A program made the translations under genes and the position numbers. Of a stretch of 64,000 bases of DNA, positions 28,403-36,486 are shown one piece after another. The stretch is from JARRON01 sp037383845 (lineage in GTDB: Bacteria > Pseudomonadota > Gammaproteobacteria > Steroidobacterales > XN24), in NCBI GenBank assembly GCA_037383845.1, contig JARRON010000012.1, forward strand, positions 1-64,000, given 5' to 3'. The notes below the pieces were generated by a model. The model saw only the letters and a list, made by a program, of their open reading frames with translations, had not been told where the DNA came from and searched no databases. Every line of letters begins with the position of its first letter. Position 1 is the first letter of the stretch.

Positions 28403-30222
28403 AGCCCGTAGCGGCGCTGGAGGAAATCCCGGAAGTCCCGCACGGTCCGGAAGGCTTCCCGGAGCAGCTGGGTCTCCCCGGAGGACAGCCGCTCGGTGTG
28501 CACGATGTTCGCCGTGCCGGCCGGGATACGGCTCGCGTCCACCTCTTCGAGCCGTGCCAGCTGCTGGCCCAGGCGGATCTGGTTCAGCACCGTGAAGGCC
28601 TCGGAGAGATTCCCGGCCAGCTCCTCGTCGAGGACGGCCGCATCCCGCAGGCCCTCCAGGCGAAGAAACGTATTAGAGGCTTCCAGGCTGTGCTCCAGGG
28701 CCAGGGTCCGGGCGCCGTGGACGATGGGAAAAATGCCGTGGCGCTTCACGTCGATCTCCCGGCCCCGTCCGCCGGAGTCGTAGAACGGCGGCGGGGCGCC
28801 CGCCTCCACCGCCGGCCAGGCCAGGCGGCCGAAGAAGGCCTGGCCCCGGCTCAGGTGCTCGTACAGGTATTCCCTGAGCGGTTCGAACAGCTCGGCGTTG
28901 CCGCCCACGGGGGTGGCGTCGAGGAACGCGGACAGGCTGTAAATGGCGTCCTCGTCCCGGGGCGAGGCCCAGGCTTCCAGGCGCTGCTGCCACTGTTCCG
29001 CGGACAGGCGCCACTCCGGGTTGCTCACCAGGATCCCGCGCTCGGACGGGGGATAACCCAGCGCCTGCATGCGCAGGGTGAAAGACTCCAGGGCGGGGCC
29101 GCAATCGGGCCAGCTGTTCTCGCCCGCCAGGATGAGGGCGTGATTCTGGTCCGTGCGCATGACCTGCTCGCCCCGTCCCTCGCTCCCCAGCACCAGCAGG
29201 CAGCTTTCCTCGGCCACGCCGGCAGGCGTCGTCAGATGGAAGTGACGGCCGATGATGCGCCGGTGGAGGACGGCGAGAAGGTCCATGATGAAGCGGATGC
29301 CCACCCGCTGGGCGAACAGGGAACGCGCCAGGTCCGGGATGGCCGCCGAGGCTTTTCGAAGGCTTTCGAAGCTGTCGGCCTGGGCAACCCGGAGCGCGAT
29401 GACGTGACTGTGGCTGGAAAGAAAGCCCAGGATGTCGGCCAGCTCCACCAGGCCCGCGGGACGTCCCTCGTCCATCACCACCAGGCGCTCGATCCCGGCG
29501 CCGGTCATGCGGATCAGGGCGTCAAAGAGGAAGTCTCCCTCGTTGACAGTGACCAGGTTCCAGCTGGCGACGTCGCCCACCGGAGCATCGAGGCCGTGGT
29601 GCTGTAGCGCGAGCGCTTCCAGCAAATCGGTCCGGGTGACGATGCCCCAGTCTCCCTCCCCCCGGCGCACCAGCAGGCTGTCCACCCGGCTGACGCGCAT
29701 CTGCTCCACGGCGTCCCGCAGGTCCGTTGAATCGGGGATGACCACGGCGGAGCGCATGCACTCATCGTTCACCCGGGCCATGTTGAAGCTGACCAGGTCG
29801 CGATAGGCGCCGCTCTGGGCCACCAGCTTGGTCTTGGTGGCCAGGTCCCGGTAGAAGAATCCGCCGAACTCGGCGTTCTCGTTTACCAGGTCCAGGAAGG
29901 TCTTACGGGGTGCCAGGTGACAGAGAGTGTCCTCCATGGCGACGTAGCGGTGGCGCGCCCGGCCGCGCAGCAGGGCGAGGAAGCCGAACAGCTCCCCGGC
30001 CCGGTACCGGGCGACGGCGGAATCCCCGTCGCTGCCCGCCGGATCGGATTCCTCCACAAGACCCTTGTCCACCACGTACAGCGAACTGGTCTCGCTGCCC
30101 GGCTCGATGATGACCTCGCCGGAGGGGAAGAACTGGATGTCCATGGCCGACAGGAGGCGCTCCCGTTCCTCCGCGCTCAGCAGGGAAAAAGGCGGCTGGC
30201 CCGTGTCGAAATCCGCGTACAT
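28399..30222 (-). CDS. cNMP-binding / CBS / DUF294 protein (copy 2)
   Basis: 607 aa, same architecture as 20475-22265: cNMP fold (about 10-130), CBS pair (about 150-275), DUF294 core with GSEGRGEQ near 345 and a C-terminal domain. The catalytic motif reads TDQNHAL, with N360 where copy 1 has D352, so the DxD pair is incomplete. It follows phaB copy 2 by 31 nt on the same strand, so the two are probably co-transcribed. The stop overlaps the convergent deaminase stop. It may be a sensor-only paralogue (inference). Confidence 0.87.
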   Translation of the reverse strand: MYADFDTGQPPFSLLSAEERERLLSAMDIQFFPSGEVIIEPGSETSSLYVVDKGLVEESDPAGSDGDSAVARYRAGELFGFLALLRGRARHRYVAMEDTLCHLAPRKTFLDLVNENAEFGGFFYRDLATKTKLVAQSGAYRDLVSFNMARVNDECMRSAVVIPDSTDLRDAVEQMRVSRVDSLLVRRGEGDWGIVTRTDLLEALALQHHGLDAPVGDVASWNLVTVNEGDFLFDALIRMTGAGIERLVVMDEGRPAGLVELADILGFLSSHSHVIALRVAQADSFESLRKASAAIPDLARSLFAQRVGIRFIMDLLAVLHRRIIGRHFHLTTPAGVAEESCLLVLGSEGRGEQVMRTDQNHALILAGENSWPDCGPALESFTLRMQALGYPPSERGILVSNPEWRLSAEQWQQRLEAWASPRDEDAIYSLSAFLDATPVGGNAELFEPLREYLYEHLSRGQAFFGRLAWPAVEAGAPPPFYDSGGRGREIDVKRHGIFPIVHGARTLALEHSLEASNTFLRLEGLRDAAVLDEELAGNLSEAFTVLNQIRLGQQLARLEEVDASRIPAGTANIVHTERLSSGETQLLREAFRTVRDFRDFLQRRYGL

Positions 30223-30253
30223 CCGGTTGTTCCGCCGCGACGGCCGCGGCCGA

Positions 30254-30979
30254 TCAGTACATGTGCTGGCCGCCGTTGATGGAGATGGTCGAGCCGGTCA
30301 TGAAATCGGCGCGGTCGGAGACGAGGAACATCACTGCCCGCACGATGTCCGAAGGCTCACCCAGGCGACCCACCGGGATGCTCTGGATGATCTTCTCCAG
30401 GACCTTCTCCGGCACCGCCTGCACCATTTCGGTGTTGACGTAGCCGGGCGCCACGGCGTTTACGGTGATGTTGCACTTCGCGCCTTCCAGCGCCAGCGCC
30501 TTGGTGAAGCCGTGCATCCCGGACTTGGCGGCCGCGTAGTTCACCTGGCCGTATTGTCCGGCCTGGCCGTTCACCGAGCCGATGTTGACGATGCGCCCGA
30601 ACTTGCGTTCCCGCATGCCCTCGATGACGTGGCGGCACATGTTGAAGCAGCTGGTGAGATTGGTGCGGATGACGTCGTCCCACTGCTGGGGAGTCATCCG
30701 GTGCAGGGTACCGTCCCGGGTGATGCCGGCGTTGTTGACGAGCACATCCACCGGCCCCAGGGCTTCCCCGATTTCTTCGACGCCTTTCTGGCTGGCCTCG
30801 AAATCGCCGACGTCGAAGCGGAACGTCCGGATGCCGGTGCGTTCCTCGAAGGCCTTGGCCTTGTCGACGCTGCCGAAGAAGTTGGCGGCCACCTTGTAGC
30901 CGGCTTCTTTGAGCGCTTCGGAGATGGCTCCGCCTATGCCCCGGGTCCCCCCCGTGACGATTGCTACCCGTCCAGTCAT
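30254..30979 (-). CDS. phaB: Acetoacetyl-CoA reductase (copy 2)
   Basis: 241 aa SDR with TGGTRGIGGAI cofactor loop, NNAGITRDGTLHRM and the catalytic set in NIGSVNGQAGQYGQVNYAAAK. This copy keeps the canonical PhaB length and RGIG loop and is closer to textbook PhaB than the copy at 22337. GGGAGA lies 8 nt before the ATG. Upstream is a 227-nt divergent region to the deoxyhypusine-synthase-like gene that holds a CTGC-N3-GCAG site. Confidence 0.92.
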   Translation of the reverse strand: MTGRVAIVTGGTRGIGGAISEALKEAGYKVAANFFGSVDKAKAFEERTGIRTFRFDVGDFEASQKGVEEIGEALGPVDVLVNNAGITRDGTLHRMTPQQWDDVIRTNLTSCFNMCRHVIEGMRERKFGRIVNIGSVNGQAGQYGQVNYAAAKSGMHGFTKALALEGAKCNITVNAVAPGYVNTEMVQAVPEKVLEKIIQSIPVGRLGEPSDIVRAVMFLVSDRADFMTGSTISINGGQHMY

Positions 30980-31096
30980 CGCTTGATTCTCCCTGCGTTC
31001 ACACCGATATGCCGGCGAACCCGGGTCCGCCGGGTGGCCTCCAACTATGGACGCCGCTACATACCTTTACTACCCGGCGAACGTCTAAAATTCATG

Positions 31097-31107
31097 CTGC
31101 ACCGCAG
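31097..31107. promoter_or_regulatory. CTGC-N3-GCAG site between phaB copy 2 and DHS-like gene
   Basis: CTGCACCGCAG is a perfect dyad of the form CTGC-N3-GCAG, described as a PhaR target in Paracoccus and Rhodobacter. It lies 118 nt upstream of phaB copy 2 and 100 nt before the DHS-like gene. It differs from the TTGCA sites of phaB copy 1 and phaP, so assignment to PhaR is tentative. Confidence 0.3.
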
Positions 31108-31206
31108 CCAGTCGAGGAGGCCGGTGTTGCTGCATCGCGGCGGCTTGCCTAACCTGTCGCGCCAACCTGTTCTTTTCGCGGCATCCCGCCCAGGAGCTCT
31201 ATCCGC

Positions 31207-32184
31207 ATGACCGATGGTCCCGTAACTGCCTTTGCCCGCCGCCACTTCCGGCATTTCAACAGCGCTGCACTTATGGATGCGGCGGACGGCTACAGCCGGC
31301 ACCTGGACGACGGGGGCATCATGTTCATGACCCTGGCCGGCGCCATGAGCACCGCCGAGCTGGGCCGGTCTCTCGCCGAGATGATTCGACGGGACAAGGT
31401 ACACGCCATTTGCTGCACGGGGGCCAACCTGGAGGAGGATGTCTTCAACCTCGTGGCGCATGATCACTACGAGCGAATTCCACACTACCGGGACCTCACC
31501 GCCGCCGACGAGGAAGCGCTGCTGGCACGGCACCTGAACCGGGTGACGGACACCTGTATTCCCGAAGAGGAGGCCATCCGCCGCATCGAGAGGGTCGTCA
31601 TCGACGAATGGACGCGGGCGGATCAGTCCGGGGAACGTTATTTCCCCCACGAGTTCCTCTACCGGATCCTGCGGGAGGGCCGGCTGGAGGAGCATTACCA
31701 GATCGATCCGGCCGACAGCTGGCTGTTGGCGGCGGCCCGGAAGAACCTCCCGCTGGTCGTGCCGGGATGGGAGGACAGCACCCTGGGCAACGTCTACGCC
31801 GCGCATTGCATCAGCGGCGACATCGCCAATGTTGGCACCATCAGAAGCGGCATCGAGTACATGATCACGCTGGCAGACTGGTACAAGACGGAGGCGCGAC
31901 AACACTCCATCGGTTTCTTTCAGATCGGCGGCGGCATCGCCGGCGACTTCCCCATCTGCGTCGTGCCCATGCTCGAGCAGGACCTGCGGATCGAGGACAT
32001 TCCCCGCTGGGGCTATTTCTGCCAGATCAGCGATTCGACCACGAGCTACGGCTCCTATTCGGGTGCGGTGCCCAACGAGAAAATCACCTGGGGCAAGCTG
32101 TCCGCGGAGACCCCGAAGTTCATCATCGAATCGGACGCGACCATCGTGGCGCCCCTGATCTTCGCCCGCCTGCTGGGCTGGTAA
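31207..32184 (+). CDS. Deoxyhypusine synthase-like protein
   Basis: 325 aa. Deoxyhypusine synthase fold: FMTLAGAMSTAELGRSLAEMI near the N-terminus, CTGANLEED, and the active lysine K297 in SGAVPNEKITWGK, matching the family S-G-A-x-P-(D/N)-E-x-x-x-W-G-K site. Bacteria have no eIF5A, so the acceptor must differ. Bacterial members are linked to polyamine-type chemistry (aminobutyl transfer), but I cannot assign the substrate. The gene is followed 7 nt later by the fluoride channel gene. Confidence 0.85.
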   Translation: MTDGPVTAFARRHFRHFNSAALMDAADGYSRHLDDGGIMFMTLAGAMSTAELGRSLAEMIRRDKVHAICCTGANLEEDVFNLVAHDHYERIPHYRDLTAADEEALLARHLNRVTDTCIPEEEAIRRIERVVIDEWTRADQSGERYFPHEFLYRILREGRLEEHYQIDPADSWLLAAARKNLPLVVPGWEDSTLGNVYAAHCISGDIANVGTIRSGIEYMITLADWYKTEARQHSIGFFQIGGGIAGDFPICVVPMLEQDLRIEDIPRWGYFCQISDSTTSYGSYSGAVPNEKITWGKLSAETPKFIIESDATIVAPLIFARLLGW

Positions 32185-32191
32185 AACGGCG

Positions 32192-32581
32192 GTGGGTCTG
32201 CCGACCTCGATGGGGCTGGTGGCCCTGGGCGGCGCGGCCGGCGCCGTGCTGCGGTACCTGGCCACGCTTGCCTTCGCCGGGACGGGCATGGTGCTGCCGT
32301 GGGGCACGCTGGTGGCCAACCTGGGCGGATGTTTCGTCATCGGCGTCATCACAGAACTGGTGGCCCGTGGGATGGTGGTCTCGCCGGAGGCCCGCCTCCT
32401 CCTGGCCACCGGCCTCTGCGGCGGCTTCACGACCATGTCATCCTTCATCTACGAACTGGCCGGTTTCTACCGGGGCGGCGCCTGGGCGATGGCGGGCAGC
32501 TACCTGGTGGCCACCCTGGCGGGATCCGCCGCCTGCTTCATACTGGGCGTGGTAACCGTCCACTGGATCTGGAGGGCCTGA
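32192..32581 (+). CDS. crcB: CrcB/FluC fluoride channel
   Basis: 129 aa from GTG 32192 (ATG 32210 is an in-frame alternative). Four helices with GGAAGAVLRY, the WGTLVANLGGCF block holding the pore Asn, and GLCGGFTTMSSF. The last motif is usually GxxGGxTTFSTF; here the first Phe-box phenylalanine is Met. It exports fluoride as a dual-topology or paired dimer. Only one copy is present. It is co-transcribed with the DUF190 gene and probably with the DHS-like gene. No fluoride riboswitch was recognised upstream. Confidence 0.88.
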   Translation: MGLPTSMGLVALGGAAGAVLRYLATLAFAGTGMVLPWGTLVANLGGCFVIGVITELVARGMVVSPEARLLLATGLCGGFTTMSSFIYELAGFYRGGAWAMAGSYLVATLAGSAACFILGVVTVHWIWRA

Positions 32582-32585
32582 GGCC

Positions 32586-32939
32586 ATGGACATCAAGGGC
32601 AGAGCCCGCCGGCTGACGATTTTTCTCGGCGAGTCCGACAAGCTGCACCATCGTCCCCTGCCGGAAGTCATCGTCCAGGAAGCCAGGGCCGCCGGCCTGG
32701 CCGGCGCCACGGCCTGGCGCGGGCAGATGGGCTTCGGCCGCACCGCCCGCATGCGAAGTGCCGCCGTGCTCGACCTGTCCACCGACCTGCCGATGATCAT
32801 CGAGGTGGTGGACACGCCCGAGAAGATCGGCCCTTTCCTCGACAAGCTCGAATCGCTTTTCGAGGAGGCGGGCTCGGGTGGACTGGTCACCGTGGAGGAC
32901 GTCGAAGTCCATCGCTACACGGGGCACTCCGACCGCTGA
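32586..32939 (+). CDS. DUF190 protein
   Basis: 117 aa. DUF190 signature: RLTIFLGESDKLHHRPL and ARAAGLAGATAWRGQMGFG, then LPMIIEVVDTPEKI. A ferredoxin-like/PII-like fold is known for the family, and it is commonly encoded next to crcB, as here (4 nt gap). It is probably an accessory or regulator of the fluoride channel; function unproven. Confidence 0.88.
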   Translation: MDIKGRARRLTIFLGESDKLHHRPLPEVIVQEARAAGLAGATAWRGQMGFGRTARMRSAAVLDLSTDLPMIIEVVDTPEKIGPFLDKLESLFEEAGSGGLVTVEDVEVHRYTGHSDR

Positions 32940-33095
32940 TCCGCGCAGGGCCGGCCACCGCCGGGCACGGCGCGAAGGGCATCTTCCCGGGCAACTCGCA
33001 ATGCCGGCGTCGCACATCCGGCCCGGGACGCGCGCCGGGTTCTTTGCGACAGACACGGTCCGCCGCCGGTCGCCGGGCGTGGCTGGCCAGCCGCC

Positions 33096-34187
33096 CTAGC
33101 GGCTCGCGCCGATGATGCCGCCTTCCCGGCCGGCGATGCTGGCCTGGATCCCGGCAATGGTGGACAGGGCAATGGGGCCGGGACCCTCGCCGCCGATGTC
33201 GAGACCCACCGGCCCGTGGAGCCGGTTCTCCAGCTGCTCCCTGGCGGCGGCAGAGACGTCGCCCAGCAGGCGGGCGCGGCGTCGGGCCGGACCCAGAACG
33301 CCGAGCCATTCCGGGTTCACGCGGGCGAGGGCCTCCAGCCATCGGGTGTCAGCAGCCAGGTTATGGGTCATGACCAGTGCGGCATCCGGCGGATCCGTGG
33401 CCAGCGTGCCGACCGCGTCCCTGGGCTCCAGGCAGATCACGTTGCAACCGGCGGGGAACCGGTCCGGCCTGGCCCAGCCTTCCCGGTGATCCGCGATGGT
33501 CACGTCCCAGCCCAGCTCCGACGCCATCTGCGCCATGGGTATCGCGTCGGGGCCGGCGCCGGCGATGAGCAGGTGCACCGGTGGCGGGAGGGGATCCACG
33601 AAGACCCCGACATCCCCGTCAGCGACTGCCACGGTCTCCATGCCCCGGGGCGCCTTGTCCCGCAATCGGGCCAGGGCGATCTCCGACAGCGCCTGGGCCG
33701 CGGTCTCGCCGGTGCTGGACACGATGCCTTCACCGGCGGCGACGACCGCCTCCCCCGCCACCAGGCTGGTTTTCCCGGGCTGAACCACCGTCACCACCAG
33801 CCCCGTCTGGCGCTTCCGGGCGAGGGCGAGGGCGCCGGCGAGGGGCTGGTAGCCGTTTTCCGGTGTCAGCCGCTGCAGCAGGATGCGAATCTTTCCCTCG
33901 CAGCCGGCGCCGAGGCCCCAGAGGGCGTCGCTTTCCCCGCGGAGGTCATACTCCACGATCTGGGCGGGCCCGGCCAGCGCGGCCCGGGCCCGGTCCACCA
34001 GGTCTCCCTCGAAGCAGCCGCCGCCCAGCAGGCCCCACCAGTCGCCGTCCGGAGACATGAGCATGCGGGCGCCGGCCTTGCGATAGCTGGAGCCTTCCGT
34101 GGACACCAGGGTGGCCAGGACGAGGGTGCGCCGCTGGTGGCGGGCCGCCTCCAGCGGGGCGCGCAGGACTTTCAGGTCGGCGGACAC
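33096..34187 (-). CDS. XdhC/CoxF-family protein
   Basis: 363 aa. N-terminal XdhC domain: LATLVSTEGSSYRKAGARMLM and GLLGGGCFEGDLVDRARAAL; C-terminal Rossmann-type domain from about 220 (HLLIAGAGPDAIPMAQMASELGW). XdhC proteins bind molybdenum cofactor and insert its sulfurated form into xanthine-dehydrogenase-type enzymes. No molybdoenzyme subunit is in the window. The start is a GTG (34185-34187) without a clear ribosome-binding site, so the exact start is uncertain. Confidence 0.85.
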   Translation of the reverse strand: MSADLKVLRAPLEAARHQRRTLVLATLVSTEGSSYRKAGARMLMSPDGDWWGLLGGGCFEGDLVDRARAALAGPAQIVEYDLRGESDALWGLGAGCEGKIRILLQRLTPENGYQPLAGALALARKRQTGLVVTVVQPGKTSLVAGEAVVAAGEGIVSSTGETAAQALSEIALARLRDKAPRGMETVAVADGDVGVFVDPLPPPVHLLIAGAGPDAIPMAQMASELGWDVTIADHREGWARPDRFPAGCNVICLEPRDAVGTLATDPPDAALVMTHNLAADTRWLEALARVNPEWLGVLGPARRRARLLGDVSAAAREQLENRLHGPVGLDIGGEGPGPIALSTIAGIQASIAGREGGIIGASR

Positions 34188-34248
34188 GCCCTAAGGGTAG
34201 AACGAAATCCCGCCCCTCTGCAGCCCGTTGTCCGGGAGGCGGCGGAGG

Positions 34249-35436
34249 TCAGGCCCAGGCCCGCTCCAGGACGGCCAGGGCCTCTTCGGGACTCACTTCC
34301 ACCGGGTTAAAGATGATGGCGCCGTCGTTGACCGCCATGTCGGCGATCTTCGGCAGCTGATCTTTCTGCACTTTGCCGGTTTCCGACAGCGTCCTGGGGA
34401 GACCGCACCGGCTGTGGATTTCGTCCCGCAGCCAGCGCAGGTGGGCGATGGCCTTCCCGGCCCTGTCCTCCGGCTCCGTCGCCGCGTAGACCTCGGCGCC
34501 TGCCAGCGGCAGGAGCAGCTCGCCGATGGCTTCCCGGCGGGCTTCGAGGTTGTATTCCAGCACGTAAGGCAGGAACAGGCTCATGCAGGTGCCGTGGTGC
34601 AGGTGGCACAGCGCCCCGGTGGCATGGCCCAGGGCATGCACGAGACCCACCATGGAATTGGAAAATGCTATGCCGGCCATGGCGGCGGCCTGGGCGAGGG
34701 CAAGCCGGCCCCCGGCATGATCCGGGTTGTCCAGCACCCTGAGCAGGTTCCCGGAAATGTCCCGCACCGCCGCCGACGCGTAGGCATCGCTCATGGGATT
34801 CTTGCCGATGCAGGTGAAGGACTCGCAGGCGTGGGTCATGGCGTCCATGGCCGTGGCCGCGGTGATCTGCGGCGGCAGGGTCAGCGTCAGGCGCGGGTCA
34901 AGCACCGCGGCGTCCGGCATCAGGAACGGCGACGCGAAAGGCATCTTCACGCCCCGGGCCTCGTCCTTCACCACGGACACGAACGTCACCTCCGAGCCGG
35001 TGCCGGCGGTGGTGGGCAGCACGATCAGCGGTTTCAGCGGCCGGGGGAGGTTGCCGGAGCCGGCGAAACGCGCCAGGTCGTCGGAGCCCTCCGAGGCCAG
35101 GATGTTCGCGGCTTTTGCCGAATCGATGGGGGAGCCGCCGCCCAGGGCGATCATGGAGTCGCAGCCCGTTTCCGCGTACCGCCGGGCGATGCTCTTCACC
35201 ACGGCCACTGAGGAATCCGGCGGCACGTCGTCGAAGACGTTGGCCACTTCGATGCCCGTGCCGGGAAATACCTCCAACAGCACGTCCAGCAGGCCTGCCC
35301 CGCGAACGCCGGCGTCTGTGATGATCATCGGCCGGGAGGCGCCCAGGGCGCCCAGCTCGAAGGGGATGTGCTCAAGGGCCTTGCTCCCGACGATGAGCTT
35401 CACGGGGCAGAAAAACTCGTAGTAGGTGTCGCTCAC
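34249..35436 (-). CDS. Iron-containing alcohol dehydrogenase
   Basis: 395 aa, group III dehydrogenase. NAD-binding GGGSPIDSAKAANIL, TTAGTGSEVT, and metal ligands in DAMTHACESF and VHALGHATGALCHLHHG. It oxidises primary alcohols or reduces aldehydes, possibly 4-hydroxybutyrate or ethanol type; specificity is open. The start is GTG 35434-35436 with GAGGAG upstream. It begins 1 nt after the SCP2-like stop, so the two are translationally coupled. Confidence 0.92.
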   Translation of the reverse strand: MSDTYYEFFCPVKLIVGSKALEHIPFELGALGASRPMIITDAGVRGAGLLDVLLEVFPGTGIEVANVFDDVPPDSSVAVVKSIARRYAETGCDSMIALGGGSPIDSAKAANILASEGSDDLARFAGSGNLPRPLKPLIVLPTTAGTGSEVTFVSVVKDEARGVKMPFASPFLMPDAAVLDPRLTLTLPPQITAATAMDAMTHACESFTCIGKNPMSDAYASAAVRDISGNLLRVLDNPDHAGGRLALAQAAAMAGIAFSNSMVGLVHALGHATGALCHLHHGTCMSLFLPYVLEYNLEARREAIGELLLPLAGAEVYAATEPEDRAGKAIAHLRWLRDEIHSRCGLPRTLSETGKVQKDQLPKIADMAVNDGAIIFNPVEVSPEEALAVLERAWA

Positions 35437-35437
35437 C

Positions 35438-35962
35438 TCAACTCCTCGTCACCAGGTCGGCGGCCATCCGGCCGTAGATGCGCAGGTTCATGGCCAGTTT
35501 CTTCCCCAGCGAAAGATCCGCCGGGTAGCGTTTCATGCCCCGCCGGGCAATGAATTTCGGCAGCAGCAGGGCCTCCAGCCGGTACAGGCAGCGCACCAGG
35601 CGGATCCCGGCGCCGATGTCGCCGTCCACCACCATGCGCGCCCTTGCGAAGGCGGTAGGCGTGCTCTCGGAAAACGACAGCACGGCGAAGGCCAGGTCCA
35701 GGTGCTTGAAGCGCACCGACAGGTCCGGCCGGCGGTCGATACGGCTGCCCCGGTAGGCCAGCTTGCCGGAGGGCAGGCGCTCCAGCACCATCCCCGGCCC
35801 GTCGGGCACCACGGTCATCTCGATGAACATGCCTTCGGCAAAGCCCGCTGCCTCGGCCCGCAGCACCGGGTCCACCTGGCTCATGGCCCGCAGCCCCCAG
35901 CCGACCACGCGCATCATCACGGCGACGTAGAGAGTCTTCAGCTGGCGGGAAAGGGCGGTCAT
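35438..35962 (-). CDS. SCP2-like / lipid-carrier family protein (putative)
   Basis: 174 aa. The central pattern FIEMTVVPDGPGMVLERLPSGKLAYRG, then DLSVRFKHLDLAFAVLSF, and FARARMVVDGDIGAGIRLV resembles bacterial SCP2 sterol-transfer-type domains. The N-terminal helix VAVMMRVVGWGLRAMS may associate with membrane. The start at ATG 35960-35962 is preferred to the frame opening at 36046. Tight coupling to the alcohol dehydrogenase suggests a shared lipid or alcohol substrate (inference). Confidence 0.6.
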   Translation of the reverse strand: MTALSRQLKTLYVAVMMRVVGWGLRAMSQVDPVLRAEAAGFAEGMFIEMTVVPDGPGMVLERLPSGKLAYRGSRIDRRPDLSVRFKHLDLAFAVLSFSESTPTAFARARMVVDGDIGAGIRLVRCLYRLEALLLPKFIARRGMKRYPADLSLGKKLAMNLRIYGRMAADLVTRS

Positions 35963-36087
35963 TGGCGAGGCTTTCGTTTCGGCCGGCTGCAGCGGGAATG
36001 CCGCAACGCAACGTAAAGTGTACCGGCACGCCCGCCCCGCCGACACCCCGCCCGGTCAGCTAGACTCACCCCCCGGAGGTGCATGCT

Positions 36088-36486
36088 ATGGGCGATGCGG
36101 AACTGGTCTGCTGGAAATGCGGGGCGTCGGTGTCCGACGAGACCCTGCCCTTCGCCAGGACAGCGGAGTGCCGGGCGTGCCGGGCGGAGCTGCATGTCTG
36201 CAGGATGTGCGAGTTCTACGACACCACCTTCGCCGGCGCCTGCCGGGAGCCCGTGGCCGAACCCCCCTCCGACAAGGAGCGGGCCAACTTCTGCGGCTAT
36301 TTCCGGCCCCGGCCCGGCGCCTTTTCCCCCGCCGGCGAGGAAGCCGCCCGGGCCCGGGCGGAGCTGGACGCCCTGTTCGGCGGGGCCGCTGCTCCCGGCG
36401 CGCCGGAGCCCACGGGCCCCGATCCCGATGGCGAGTCCGACGCCAGGCGTCAGCTGGACCGGCTGTTCGGCGGTTCCGACGGCTGA
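36088..36486 (+). CDS. Small Cys-rich zinc-ribbon-like protein
   Basis: 132 aa. Eight cysteines in the N-terminal half: C8/C11, C28/C31, C38/C41, C52 and C69, arranged as three CxxC pairs plus two singles; likely one or two structural zinc sites. The C-terminal half is low-complexity Gly/Pro/Ala with two copies of a short RxxLDxLFGG motif (ELDALFGG, QLDRLFGG), which may be a peptide-docking element. GGAGGT precedes ATG 36088. Its 3' end overlaps the convergent acyltransferase by 37 nt. Function unknown. Confidence 0.75.
   Translation: MGDAELVCWKCGASVSDETLPFARTAECRACRAELHVCRMCEFYDTTFAGACREPVAEPPSDKERANFCGYFRPRPGAFSPAGEEAARARAELDALFGGAAAPGAPEPTGPDPDGESDARRQLDRLFGGSDG

Noticed and set aside
32140..32192. 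Fluoride riboswitch upstream of crcB
   Set aside because: Only 7 nt separate crcB from the preceding gene and no riboswitch core was seen there.
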